The notes below the pieces were generated by a model. That model had not been told where the DNA came from and did no database searches. It saw only the letters and a list, made by a program, of their open reading frames with translations. 64,000 nucleotides of DNA from an uncultured Eggerthellaceae bacterium (GTDB lineage Bacteria > Actinomycetota > Coriobacteriia > Coriobacteriales > Eggerthellaceae): contig CATKXW010000006.1 in NCBI GenBank assembly GCA_949840905.1, positions 1 through 64,000 on the forward strand, written 5' to 3'. Both the position numbers and the translations under genes were made by a program. This document shows, piece after piece, positions 31,923 to 40,351 of the stretch (position 1 is its first letter; each line of letters starts with the position of its first letter).

Positions 31923-34900
31923 ATGTATTTGAAATCGCTGGTGCTGAAGGGCTTCAAGTCCTTCGCCGACCGCAGCGTGCTCACGCTGGAACCGGGCATC
32001 ACGGCCATCGTGGGGCCGAACGGCTCGGGAAAATCGAACATATCCGACGCGGTGCTGTGGGTGCTGGGCGAGCGCAACGCCAAGCATCTGCGCGGCCAGG
32101 CCATGGAAGACGTCATCTTCGCGGGCTCTTCGGCGCGCAAGGCCACCGGCGTGGCTGAAGTGGACCTCGTGCTCGACAACTCCGACGGTACGCTGCCGGT
32201 GGACTACGACGAGGTGGTCATCACCCGGCGCATGTACCGCTCGGGCGAGAGCGAGTACCTGATCAACGGCACGGTGGCCCGGCGCATCGACGTGCTGGAC
32301 ATCCTGCATGATTCGGGGCTGGGCACGGGCACCCATTCCATCATCAGCCAAGGGTCCCTCGATTCCATCCTGCGATCGAAGCCGGAGGATCGCCGTGCGC
32401 TGATCGAGGAAGCGGCTGGTGTGCTGAAGCACAAGCAGCGCAAGGCGAAGAGCGAGCGGAAGCTGGCCTCGATGGACCAGCATCTGGCTCGTGCTCGCGA
32501 TGTGGTGAACGAGGTGGGCCGGCAGCTGGGCCCTTTGGAGCGCAAGGCGAAGAAGGCGCGCACCTATCAAGAGCTGTCGGTGCAGCTGGCAGAAGTGCAG
32601 CTGCAGCTGGCCGTGGACGATCTGCGCAAGCTGCAGGCTCGCTGGGATGAGGTGCAGCAGCGCGAACGGACGCTGACGGCGACGGCCGAGGCCCAGCGCG
32701 CGGCCATCGAGGCTGCCGAGGCGGTCATCGAAGAGCTGCAAGAGCAGATACGCTCGCGTTCGGTGGACGCGGGCGAGCTGACGCGGCAGCATCGAGCCGC
32801 TGCGAGCGCGGTGGAGCATCTGGATTCCACGGTGATGGTGATGCGCGAGCGCAAGCGCGCGGCCACCTCCCGCGCTGCTGAGATAGAGCTGGAGATGGAA
32901 GGCGCACGGGCGAAGGAGGCTTCCGCGGCGGCCGAGCTGGCCCAAGCGGAGCTGACGTTGGCCGAGGTGCAGGCCGAGCATAACGAGGCGCGGCTTGCGG
33001 TGGAGCGGTTGGAGGCGGCTCGCGGGCAAGCCGAGCAGGCTCGTACTGAGAGCGAGAACCGTCTGGTGGCGCTGGGTCGCGAGGTGCGCGAGCTGGAAGC
33101 GCGGCTGGATACGGCGCGCAAGAAGCACGACGAGACGAAGGAAGCCCTGGCCAACGGATTGGCTCATATCCAAGTGGTGGAAGCTCGTTCGACCGAGCTG
33201 GCATCGCAGGTGGAAGCTCTGCGCACCGAGAGCGATGGTGCGCAGGCGCAGGCCGATGAGGCTCAGAGCGCTCTGGTGGCGCTCACCGAAGAGGAGAGCG
33301 GTGCTCGCCGCGCCCTCGATGGCTGCGTGGGCGCTCGCGATGAGGCGCGCCAGGCGCTGGACGAGGCTCGTGCTCGCGTCCATGGCTTGCAAGCGCAGAT
33401 AGATGCGCTAGTGGAAGTGGAGCATGCGAACGCCGTGGCGGCTGGGCCGGCGCGGGCGTGGCTGTCGGAGCATGCCGAGGAGCTGTCCGGTGCGTTAGAG
33501 CCGCTCACCCATGCGGTGCGCGCCCATGAGGGCTACGGTGGCCTGGTAGAGATGCTGCTGGGCGCCGATGTGGCCACGTTGCTGGTGGATGATGCCGCCA
33601 GCGTCGAGGCCGTGGCCCGCGCCCTGCAGGAAGAGGACCAACAAGGCGCTGTGTCGTTGCTGCTGCGCCGAGACGGCAGGGGGAGCGCTGACGATGCGCT
33701 CGCTTCCGCGGCCGCTGCCGTCCCTGGCGTGCGCCTGATCGACGAGGTAGAGTTCCCCGAAGCTGACGGCCGTGCCGTGCGGGCGCTGCTGGGGGACGTG
33801 GTGGTGTGCGAGTCGCTGGAAGCGGCTCTGGCGGCCCATGGCCGCGATACCGCGGGCTTGCGCTTCGTCTCCCGCGATGGTGCCATCGTGTGGCCCGAGG
33901 GCAAGGTGACCGTGGGGTCGGCCGTCGCCGATGAAGAACAGGGCGCCTTGGCGCGCGCTCGCCATCTCGACGAGCTGCGTGACCAGCTCGAACAGGCCCA
34001 GAAGGTCGTGGAGGAGGCCACTGCTTGCGCTGAAGCGCAGGAAGAGGCTCTGCGCAAGGCCCAGGCAGCCAGCTTGGAGCTCAGCCAGCGCTTGGCGAAC
34101 CAGCGCGGTCTTTCCCAGGCGGCCCAGGCCCATGCGGCTTCGGCGGTGCAGAAGCTCGCCGCGGCAGAGACGGAGCTCGGGCGCGTGCAGCAGCAGCGCA
34201 TCGAGGCCGAGGCCACCATCGCCGATGCTCGCCCCACCGTGGCCCGCTACGAGCAGGAGATAGAGGAATGCTCTCGTGGGCTGGAGGCAACCAAAGAGCA
34301 GCAGGTCGCGGTGCAGAAGGAGGCAGCTCCCTTGCGCGAGCAGGTGCAGGCGGCCGTCAACGAGCTATCCCAGGCGAAGGTGCGCATGGCGTCTTTGGCC
34401 GAGCGCGATACCTATACGTCCCGTTTGCGCGATGCGCGCAGCCACGAGCTCGATTCGCTGCATCAGCAGCTGGAGGGCGCTGCCGAGCAGCTTCAGAAGA
34501 AGCGGGTGGGAGCCAAGCGGCTCGAGCCGCTGTTCGCCCTGTTCGACGAGCTCTCTGCGGCCGCTCGCGCGGTAGTGCGCCGTCTTGAGGAAGGCGTGGC
34601 CGATGCTCAGGATTCTTCGAGCGGGCTGCACGCCCAAGAGACCGAGGCTCGCAACCGCGTCCGCGAAGCGCGAACGAGCTTCGATGCCACCAACGAGAAG
34701 CTCAGCGCCGTGCGCGTGGATAAGGGGCGGCTGGAATTGCAGGTAGAGGGTGCCATCGCCACCATCACCGAGGAATGCGACACTCCGCTCGACCATGCGC
34801 TCGAGCTGCCGCCTTTGGAGGACCGGCCCGAGGCGGAGGATGTCTCGTTCAAGCTGACCCGGCGCATCGCGAACCTGGGCACCATCAATCCTGACGCCGC

Positions 34901-35489
34901 TGCCGAATACGATGAGCTGAAGGAGCGCTACGATTATCTGTCCGGCCAGCTGAGCGACTTGGATACCGCCCGTCGCTCCCTTGGCAAGATCGATCGCATC
35001 ATCGACGTTCGCATGAAGGAGGACTTCGCGCGCACCTACGAAGAGGTGAACGAGAACTTCCAAGAGATATTCGCCATGCTGTTCCCGGGCGGCAACGCCC
35101 ATCTTTCACTGGTGGACCCCGAGGATATGGAGAACACCGGCGTGGAGGTGAACGCTCAGCCGGCCGGCAAGCGCATCGCCAAGATGATGCTGATGTCCGG
35201 CGGTGAGAAGTCGCTGACAGCCTTGGCGCTGTTGTTCGCGGTGTACCGCACGCGCTCGACGCCGTTCTACATCCTCGACGAGGTGGAAGCTGCGCTCGAC
35301 GACACGAACCTGCGTCGTCTGATCGCCTATATCAACGAGCTGCGCGACACCACCCAGCTCCTCATGATCACCCACCAGCGCCGTACCATGGAAACGGCCG
35401 ACGTCCTGTTCGGCGTGTCGATGCAGGGCGACGGCGTGACCAAGGTCATCAGCCAAAAACTGGAGAAGGCCCTCCGCTACGCAGAGTAG
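31923..35489 (+). CDS. smc: Chromosome segregation SMC ATPase
   Basis: 1188 residues with the full SMC layout: N-terminal ATPase half with Walker A GPNGSGKSNI (32-41), a first coiled coil (about 165-500), a hinge (about 515-640), a second coiled coil (about 670-1020), and the C-terminal half with signature LMSGGEKSLTALALLFA (about 1088-1104) and Walker B FYILDEVEAALDD. The protein dimerises and, with ScpA/ScpB, organises the chromosome. It is the last gene of plsX-rnc-smc; ftsY, common next in other genomes, is absent here. A UUCG-capped hairpin follows. Confidence 0.96.
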   Translation: MYLKSLVLKGFKSFADRSVLTLEPGITAIVGPNGSGKSNISDAVLWVLGERNAKHLRGQAMEDVIFAGSSARKATGVAEVDLVLDNSDGTLPVDYDEVVITRRMYRSGESEYLINGTVARRIDVLDILHDSGLGTGTHSIISQGSLDSILRSKPEDRRALIEEAAGVLKHKQRKAKSERKLASMDQHLARARDVVNEVGRQLGPLERKAKKARTYQELSVQLAEVQLQLAVDDLRKLQARWDEVQQRERTLTATAEAQRAAIEAAEAVIEELQEQIRSRSVDAGELTRQHRAAASAVEHLDSTVMVMRERKRAATSRAAEIELEMEGARAKEASAAAELAQAELTLAEVQAEHNEARLAVERLEAARGQAEQARTESENRLVALGREVRELEARLDTARKKHDETKEALANGLAHIQVVEARSTELASQVEALRTESDGAQAQADEAQSALVALTEEESGARRALDGCVGARDEARQALDEARARVHGLQAQIDALVEVEHANAVAAGPARAWLSEHAEELSGALEPLTHAVRAHEGYGGLVEMLLGADVATLLVDDAASVEAVARALQEEDQQGAVSLLLRRDGRGSADDALASAAAAVPGVRLIDEVEFPEADGRAVRALLGDVVVCESLEAALAAHGRDTAGLRFVSRDGAIVWPEGKVTVGSAVADEEQGALARARHLDELRDQLEQAQKVVEEATACAEAQEEALRKAQAASLELSQRLANQRGLSQAAQAHAASAVQKLAAAETELGRVQQQRIEAEATIADARPTVARYEQEIEECSRGLEATKEQQVAVQKEAAPLREQVQAAVNELSQAKVRMASLAERDTYTSRLRDARSHELDSLHQQLEGAAEQLQKKRVGAKRLEPLFALFDELSAAARAVVRRLEEGVADAQDSSSGLHAQETEARNRVREARTSFDATNEKLSAVRVDKGRLELQVEGAIATITEECDTPLDHALELPPLEDRPEAEDVSFKLTRRIANLGTINPDAAAEYDELKERYDYLSGQLSDLDTARRSLGKIDRIIDVRMKEDFARTYEEVNENFQEIFAMLFPGGNAHLSLVDPEDMENTGVEVNAQPAGKRIAKMMLMSGGEKSLTALALLFAVYRTRSTPFYILDEVEAALDDTNLRRLIAYINELRDTTQLLMITHQRRTMETADVLFGVSMQGDGVTKVISQKLEKALRYAE

Positions 35490-35517
35490 CCCGCGCCCTT
35501 CCTGTTGATCCGTCAGC

Positions 35518-35545
35518 GCCCCCTCTCTCTTCGGAGAGAGGGGGC
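35518..35545. terminator. Strong 12-bp hairpin with TTCG loop after smc
   Basis: GCCCCCTCTCTC, TTCG, GAGAGAGGGGGC: perfect stem with a stable tetraloop, between the convergent smc and fumarase genes. No T-run on the plus strand, but position and stability suit termination on either strand. Confidence 0.7.
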
Positions 35546-35633
35546 TGTGCCGTTCGGAACGTGTTGGCTTCTGCGGGAACGTAGGCGCTCCCCGTTTCGA
35601 AGCGAAGAGAGAGAGGCTCCTCTCGTCCCTTCT

Positions 35634-36350
35634 TCAGCGTTCGTAGATGCTGGGGGTGTTCGGGTGGGCGTCGAGGGCTACGAAGGCGGGGAAGTCTTTC
35701 AGGGTGAGGCGACGCAGAGCTTCGGTGCCGAGGTCTTCCCAGGCGACCAGCGTGCTCTCGGTGACGGACTTCGCCAGCAGAGCGGCGACGCCGCCGACGG
35801 TGCAGAAATAGACGCTTCCCGTGCGCTCGCAGGCTTCCCGTACAGCTTGGGAGCGCTCGCCTTTGCCGATGCAGGCTACGATGCCGGCTTCCATGAGCGC
35901 GGGAGCGGCGAAGTCCATGCGGCTGGCGGTGGTGGGGCCGACCGAGCCTAAGGGGCGCCCGGCTGCGCTGGGGGTGGGGCCGGCGTAGAAGAGCGTAGCG
36001 CCTTCCAGGTCGAAGGGCAGATGGCCCGTTTCGCGCAGATGTTCGAGGGCGCGCTCGTGACCGGCGTCTCGCATGGTGTACACCGGCCCGTTCAGGCGCA
36101 CCTCGTCGCCGACGTTCAAAGAGGCCAGGGCTTCGCGGCTCAAGGGCAGCGTGAGGGAGATGGGCTCGGTCATCGTGGTCGCTCGCTTTCGTTTCTCCAG
36201 TTTGGGGTGGCAGGCCCACAGCACCTCGTCGCGATAGATGAAGTGGACGTGGCCGAGGCAGAGGGGCGTGCAGGTGGTGCAGCGCACCGCCTCGAAGTCG
36301 AGGGATGCGAACTCCTCATCGGTGAGCTGGCGGATCGCAGCCGGGCTCAT
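35634..36350 (-). CDS. Fe-S fumarate hydratase, beta subunit, with N-terminal extension
   Basis: 238 residues from ATG 36350, which overlaps the alpha-subunit stop (ATGA). Residues from about 60 onward match the class I fumarase/tartrate dehydratase beta family: LPLSREALASLNVGDEVRLNGPVYTMRDAGH, FYAGPTPS, GSVGPTTASRMD (about 139-150), IGKGERS and the final DLGTEALRRLTLKDFPAFV region. The first 59 residues are extra and contain CTTCTPLC and a later Cys (CHP), suggestive of metal binding. An internal ATG at 36173 would give a conventional subunit. With the alpha subunit it interconverts fumarate and malate. Confidence 0.85.
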   Translation of the reverse strand: MSPAAIRQLTDEEFASLDFEAVRCTTCTPLCLGHVHFIYRDEVLWACHPKLEKRKRATTMTEPISLTLPLSREALASLNVGDEVRLNGPVYTMRDAGHERALEHLRETGHLPFDLEGATLFYAGPTPSAAGRPLGSVGPTTASRMDFAAPALMEAGIVACIGKGERSQAVREACERTGSVYFCTVGGVAALLAKSVTESTLVAWEDLGTEALRRLTLKDFPAFVALDAHPNTPSIYER

Positions 36351-37192
36351 AGCAGGTCCACGGTGGCCGAGCGCATGGCGCAGCAGCCGAGATTGATGGC
36401 CACGGGCAGCGCGGCGATATGGCACGGGGCCGTTTCCAGATGCACGGCCACGGCAGTGGGCGCGCCGCCGAGCCCTCCCGGACCTATGGCGAGGTCGTTG
36501 ATGGCATCCAGAAGCTCGCGTTCGAACAGCGCCGCCTCCTCGTTGGCGGCAGGAGAGCCCACTTCGCGCAGCAGCGCATGCTTGGCCATGCCGCCCACCT
36601 TGTCGAAGGTAGCTCCTACGCCGAGCCCTACCACTAGGGGCGGACAGGCGTTGACGCCCTTCTCGCGTACGCAGGCGAGCACCGCGCATCTGACGCCTTC
36701 GCGCCCCGCGCCCGGTGGCAGCATCACCACGCGCGAAGCGTTGTCGGAGCCGCCCCCTTTCAGCAGCACATGCACGCGCGCACCGGGACGCTCGGTGAAG
36801 CGGACCTCGCAGAAGGCGGGGGTGTTGTCCCCGGTGTTGGTGCGATCGAACAGGGCGTCGCGCAGAAGCGACATGCGCAAACGACCCTTCTCGTAGGCTC
36901 GGGCGACCGCAGCGTTCACTTCTGAGAACACGTTGCCGGGAACCGCGACGTCAGGACCCGCTTCCAGGCAGACCCATACCGAGCCGGTGTCTTGGCAGAT
37001 GGGAACCCGGTCGGTCTCGCCGATGGCGGCGTTCTCTAAAATGCTCGCGAGCACGCTCTTCGCGCGCGCGTCAGAGCATCGGGACGCGAACGTTTCCAAC
37101 GCCTGCCGATAGTCGGGCCGCAACGTGACGGCGCATTCCGTGATGGCCGTCCCGACAGCTCGGCTCACCGCAGCGGCATCCACTTGCTCCAT
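36347..37192 (-). CDS. Fe-S fumarate hydratase, alpha subunit
   Basis: 281 residues of the class I (oxygen-sensitive, [4Fe-4S]) fumarase/tartrate dehydratase alpha family. Motifs: PICQDTGSVWV (about 63-73, first cluster Cys), LKGGGSDNASR (about 144-154), GVNACPPLVVGLGVGATFDK (second Cys, about 180-199) and a C-terminal NLGCCAMRSATVDL with a third Cys. AAGGAGGGG precedes the ATG at 37192 by 9 bases. The substrate could be tartrate, but the divergent malic enzyme favours fumarate/malate. Confidence 0.88.
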   Translation of the reverse strand: MEQVDAAAVSRAVGTAITECAVTLRPDYRQALETFASRCSDARAKSVLASILENAAIGETDRVPICQDTGSVWVCLEAGPDVAVPGNVFSEVNAAVARAYEKGRLRMSLLRDALFDRTNTGDNTPAFCEVRFTERPGARVHVLLKGGGSDNASRVVMLPPGAGREGVRCAVLACVREKGVNACPPLVVGLGVGATFDKVGGMAKHALLREVGSPAANEEAALFERELLDAINDLAIGPGGLGGAPTAVAVHLETAPCHIAALPVAINLGCCAMRSATVDLL

Positions 37193-37226
37193 AGGGCAGC
37201 GCCCCTCCTTCGCTTCAAGTGATACG

Positions 37227-37259
37227 TCTATAATGGTCGCATACCTTTCAATGGTACGC
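37227..37259. promoter_or_regulatory. Divergent promoter with symmetric operator-like site
   Basis: TATAAT on the plus strand (37229-37234, toward malic enzyme) overlaps TATAGA on the minus strand (toward fumarase). Immediately downstream, GCATACC-TTTCAAT-GGTACGC (37239-37259) is a 7-7-7 dyad with one mismatched pair, well placed to control both directions. Confidence 0.45.
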
Positions 37260-37311
37260 GATAGCGCGCCATCGAGCACCTAAGTTCACCGTCCTTTCGA
37301 GGAAGAAGACC

Positions 37312-38484
37312 ATGGCAGAAGAGAGAACGCTCACCGAAGAATCGCTGGCGCTGCACGAACAGTGGCAAGGCAAGCTGGACGTCATGCCGAAATGTCCGCT
37401 GCAGACCAGGCACGACCTGGCGCTCGCCTATACGCCTGGGGTGGCGGAGCCGTGCAAGAAGATAGCGGCGGACCCGTCGGCGGTGTATGACTACACCATG
37501 AAGGCGAACACGGTGGCGGTGGTGAGCGATGGTTCGGCCGTGCTGGGTCTGGGCAACATCGGCGCTGCGGCCGCGCTGCCGGTCATGGAGGGCAAAGCAG
37601 CCCTGTTCCGTGCGTTCGGCGGCTTGAACGCGGTGCCGATCTGTCTCGACACCCAAGATACCGACGAGATCGTGCGCGCGTGCATCCAGCTGGCCCCGGT
37701 GTTCGGCGGCATCAACTTGGAGGACATCGCAGCTCCTCGCTGCTTCGAGATAGAGGCGCGCTTGAACGACGCCCTCGACATCCCCGTGTTCCATGACGAT
37801 CAGCATGGCACGGCCATCGTAGTGCTGAGCGGGCTGATCAACGCCCTGCGCTTGGTAGGGAAGAGCGCGGATGCGGTGCGGGTGGTGGTCAACGGCGCGG
37901 GATCTGCCGGCATCGCCATCGCCAAGCTGCTGATCGCCTACGGTTTCGCCGATGTGACCATGTGCGACGTTCGCGGCATCCTTTGCTCGACCTACGAGGG
38001 CATGAACGAGGCCCAGCGCGCCATGCTGGCGGTGACGAATCGCGAGGACCGTTCGGGCACCCTCGCCGATGCCATGGACGGTGCCGACATCGTCATCGGG
38101 GTCTCTGCGCCGGGCGTCATCACCGAGGCGATGGTGGCCTCTATGGCCGATGATGCCATCGTGTTCGCTATGGCGAATCCCACTCCCGAGATATTCCCTG
38201 ATGAGGCGCGTCGCGCCGGAGCCCGCGTGGTGGGCACCGGGCGTTCCGACTTCGCGAACCAGGTGAACAACGTCATCGCGTTCCCGGGCATATTCAAAGG
38301 CGCTCTGCGCGCCCGGGCCGAGCGCATCACCGATGAGATGAAGCTGGCCGCTGCGGTGGCCTTGGCCGCGTTGGTGAGCGACGAGGAGCTGGCGGAGGAC
38401 TTCGTGATGGTCGATCCGTTCGACCCGCGCGTGGCCGATGCGGTGGCCGAGGCCGTGGAGCGCTGCGCTCGCGAGGGCCGCTAG
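37312..38484 (+). CDS. Malic enzyme (malate to pyruvate)
   Basis: 390 residues of the short bacterial malic enzyme type. It contains LAYTPGVAEPCKKIA (about 39-53; catalytic Tyr), VVSDGSAVLGLGNIGAAAALPVMEGKA in outline (about 70-95; Lys of the active site), FHDDQHGTAIVVLSGL (about 160-175; metal-binding Asps), the NAD(P)-binding NGAGSAGIAIAKLL (about 191-204) and MANPTPEIFP. GAGGAAG precedes the ATG. It heads a same-strand run through tmk, holB, ricT and pncB. Together with the divergent fumarase it forms fumarate-malate-pyruvate. Confidence 0.92.
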   Translation: MAEERTLTEESLALHEQWQGKLDVMPKCPLQTRHDLALAYTPGVAEPCKKIAADPSAVYDYTMKANTVAVVSDGSAVLGLGNIGAAAALPVMEGKAALFRAFGGLNAVPICLDTQDTDEIVRACIQLAPVFGGINLEDIAAPRCFEIEARLNDALDIPVFHDDQHGTAIVVLSGLINALRLVGKSADAVRVVVNGAGSAGIAIAKLLIAYGFADVTMCDVRGILCSTYEGMNEAQRAMLAVTNREDRSGTLADAMDGADIVIGVSAPGVITEAMVASMADDAIVFAMANPTPEIFPDEARRAGARVVGTGRSDFANQVNNVIAFPGIFKGALRARAERITDEMKLAAAVALAALVSDEELAEDFVMVDPFDPRVADAVAEAVERCAREGR

Positions 38485-38487
38485 GGC

Positions 38488-39189
38488 GTGGAGGCTTTCG
38501 CCGACATGGAGCAAAGGAACGCCCGCGAGGGTGCGGGATCGACCGGCACGTTCATCACGTTCGAGGGCGGGGACGGGGTCGGCAAGTCGACCCATATCGG
38601 TCTTCTGGCCGAAGCTCTGGAGCGTCATGGCTATGAGGTGGTGTCGGTGCGGGAGCCCGGCGGTACTGCCATCGGCGAGGCATTGCGGGCGCTCGTGTTG
38701 GACCCTGCGAACGATTCGATGGCCCCCGCCACCGAGCTTCTCGTTTACGAGGCGGCTCGGGCGCAGATAGCAGCCGAGGTCATCGCCCCGGCGCTCGCGC
38801 GCGGGGCTGTGGTGCTGTGCGATCGCTTCTTCGATTCCACGGTGGCCTACCAGGCCTTCGCCCGGGGGCTCGACCGCGGCTTCGTGGAAGCGGCCAATCG
38901 CTTCGCTGCAGACGGTCTGGTTCCCGACCGCACCCTGTTGCTGGTATGCGGCGAGGCGTCCGTCGGGCTCGATCGGGCTCAGGGCCATGCGGCTCCTGAC
39001 CGCCTCGAACAGGAGGGCGTGGCCTTCCATCAGCGGGTGGCTGAGGGTTTCGCTGCTATCGCTCAGGAAGATCCGGCCCGGGTGCGCGTCATCGATTCTC
39101 GTGGCGACAGGGCCGCCACTGCCCGTGCTATCGCGGCAGCCCTGGCCGACCTGTTCCCGTGGATGGCAGAAGAGGTCGCCTGTGGCTGA
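38488..39189 (+). CDS. tmk: Thymidylate kinase
   Basis: 233 residues; phosphorylates dTMP to dTDP. P-loop FEGGDGVGKSTH (about 24-35), REPGGTAIGEALR (about 56-68), and VVLCDRFFDSTVAYQ (about 107-121; usually DRYxxS or DRHxxS, here DRF). The C-terminal half is ordinary. The GTG at 38488 is 3 bases past the malic enzyme stop; the ATG at 38506 is also possible. The 3' end overlaps holB by 8 bases. Confidence 0.92.
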   Translation: MEAFADMEQRNAREGAGSTGTFITFEGGDGVGKSTHIGLLAEALERHGYEVVSVREPGGTAIGEALRALVLDPANDSMAPATELLVYEAARAQIAAEVIAPALARGAVVLCDRFFDSTVAYQAFARGLDRGFVEAANRFAADGLVPDRTLLLVCGEASVGLDRAQGHAAPDRLEQEGVAFHQRVAEGFAAIAQEDPARVRVIDSRGDRAATARAIAAALADLFPWMAEEVACG

Positions 39190-40351
39190 TGCGTTCGAGA
39201 ACATCCTCGGCCAGCCCCAGGTGCGTGATTTCCTGCGGGCTTCCGTGAGGTCGGAGCATGTGACCCATGCCTATCTGTTCACCGGGCCCACCGGATCGAA
39301 CAAGACCCTGGCCGCCTATGCTCTCGCTCAGGCCGTGCTGTGCCCGAAAGGGCCGCAGGGCCCGCGCGGCGGCGCTTGTGGCGCTTGCGGCGATTGCGGG
39401 CGCATCATGCGGCGCAAACATCCTGACGTGCATTACTACGAGCCGGGCGGCGCTAACACCTATCTGATCGAGCAGATCCGCGAGATCGTGAACGATGCTT
39501 CGCTGGCGCCCATCCAGGCGCAGAAGAAGGTGTACATCATCGACCGCGCCGACCTGTTGGGCACCGCTTCTGCTAATGCGTTTCTGAAGACGCTGGAAGA
39601 GCCGCCTGACAATGTGCTCATCATCTTGCTCGGGCGTACGCGCGAAGCGATGCTTCCTACCATAGTGTCGCGCTGTCAGGTGGTGCCGTTTCGGCATATT
39701 CCCGTGAGCGAGGCGGCCGGCATCGTGTCACAGAACACGGGAGCCTCCTTCGACCTGGCGCGCATCGCCATCGAAGCGTGCGGCGGCTCCATCACTCGTG
39801 GCATCGAGTTCCTGAAGGCTCACGGCAACGAGAGGCTGGCGTTTCGCAGCGAGGTGCTGGAGGTGATGGCTTCGTTGCCGGCGGCCGATGCGTGGGATAT
39901 CATCGGCTATGTGCGACGGCTGCTCGAACTGTCCCAGGCCCCGGCTGACGAGCTGCGGGCCTTGCAGGAGTCGGAGATAGCCGAGAACTCCGACTTCCTC
40001 GCGCGCTCGGCCTTGCGCCAGGTGGAGGCGCGCAACAAGCGACGCCTGACGGCCAAGACCCGCGAGGGGCTCATGCAGACCACCGCCATCATGGCGTCGT
40101 GGCTGCGCGATGTGATGGTCGCATGCGCTGGCACGGCGGAGCTGATCGTGAACACCGACCGCCGCGAGGCCATCCTGGCCGTGGCAGCCCGCACCGACGC
40201 AGCACGGCTCGCCCGTGGCTTGCGGGCGGTGGAGCGGTGCGATCGCGCTATCGCCTATAATGTTTCCCCAGAAACGTGTCTCGACACGTTGCTCTTCGAA
40301 GTGAAAGAGGTCTTACATGGTTCGGGTAGCACCGATCAGCGTTGCCCATGA
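39182..40351 (+). CDS. holB: DNA polymerase III delta' (clamp-loader) subunit
   Basis: 389 residues. N-terminal ENILGQPQVRDFLR and the P-loop-like GPTGSNKTLAAYALA (about 35-49; the usual GxGK is SNK, as in non-hydrolysing delta' proteins). A four-Cys zinc module spans about 55-75 (ACGACGDCGR plus an upstream Cys), then KVYIIDRADLLGTASANAFLKTLEEPP (Walker B region, about 118-144) and a SRC-type VSRCQVVPF. Part of the clamp loader at the replication fork. GTG start at 39182 inside the tmk end; the last 35 bases overlap ricT. Confidence 0.9.
   Translation: MADAFENILGQPQVRDFLRASVRSEHVTHAYLFTGPTGSNKTLAAYALAQAVLCPKGPQGPRGGACGACGDCGRIMRRKHPDVHYYEPGGANTYLIEQIREIVNDASLAPIQAQKKVYIIDRADLLGTASANAFLKTLEEPPDNVLIILLGRTREAMLPTIVSRCQVVPFRHIPVSEAAGIVSQNTGASFDLARIAIEACGGSITRGIEFLKAHGNERLAFRSEVLEVMASLPAADAWDIIGYVRRLLELSQAPADELRALQESEIAENSDFLARSALRQVEARNKRRLTAKTREGLMQTTAIMASWLRDVMVACAGTAELIVNTDRREAILAVAARTDAARLARGLRAVERCDRAIAYNVSPETCLDTLLFEVKEVLHGSGSTDQRCP

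Noticed and set aside
35560-35633. GAGAGAG/CTCTC stem near the fumarase end as a second terminator
   Set aside because: Short imperfect pairing without a T-run; the TTCG hairpin at 35518-35545 is far better.
37228-39204. 658-codon minus-strand frame opposite malic enzyme and tmk
   Set aside because: Antisense shadow with no recognisable domain.
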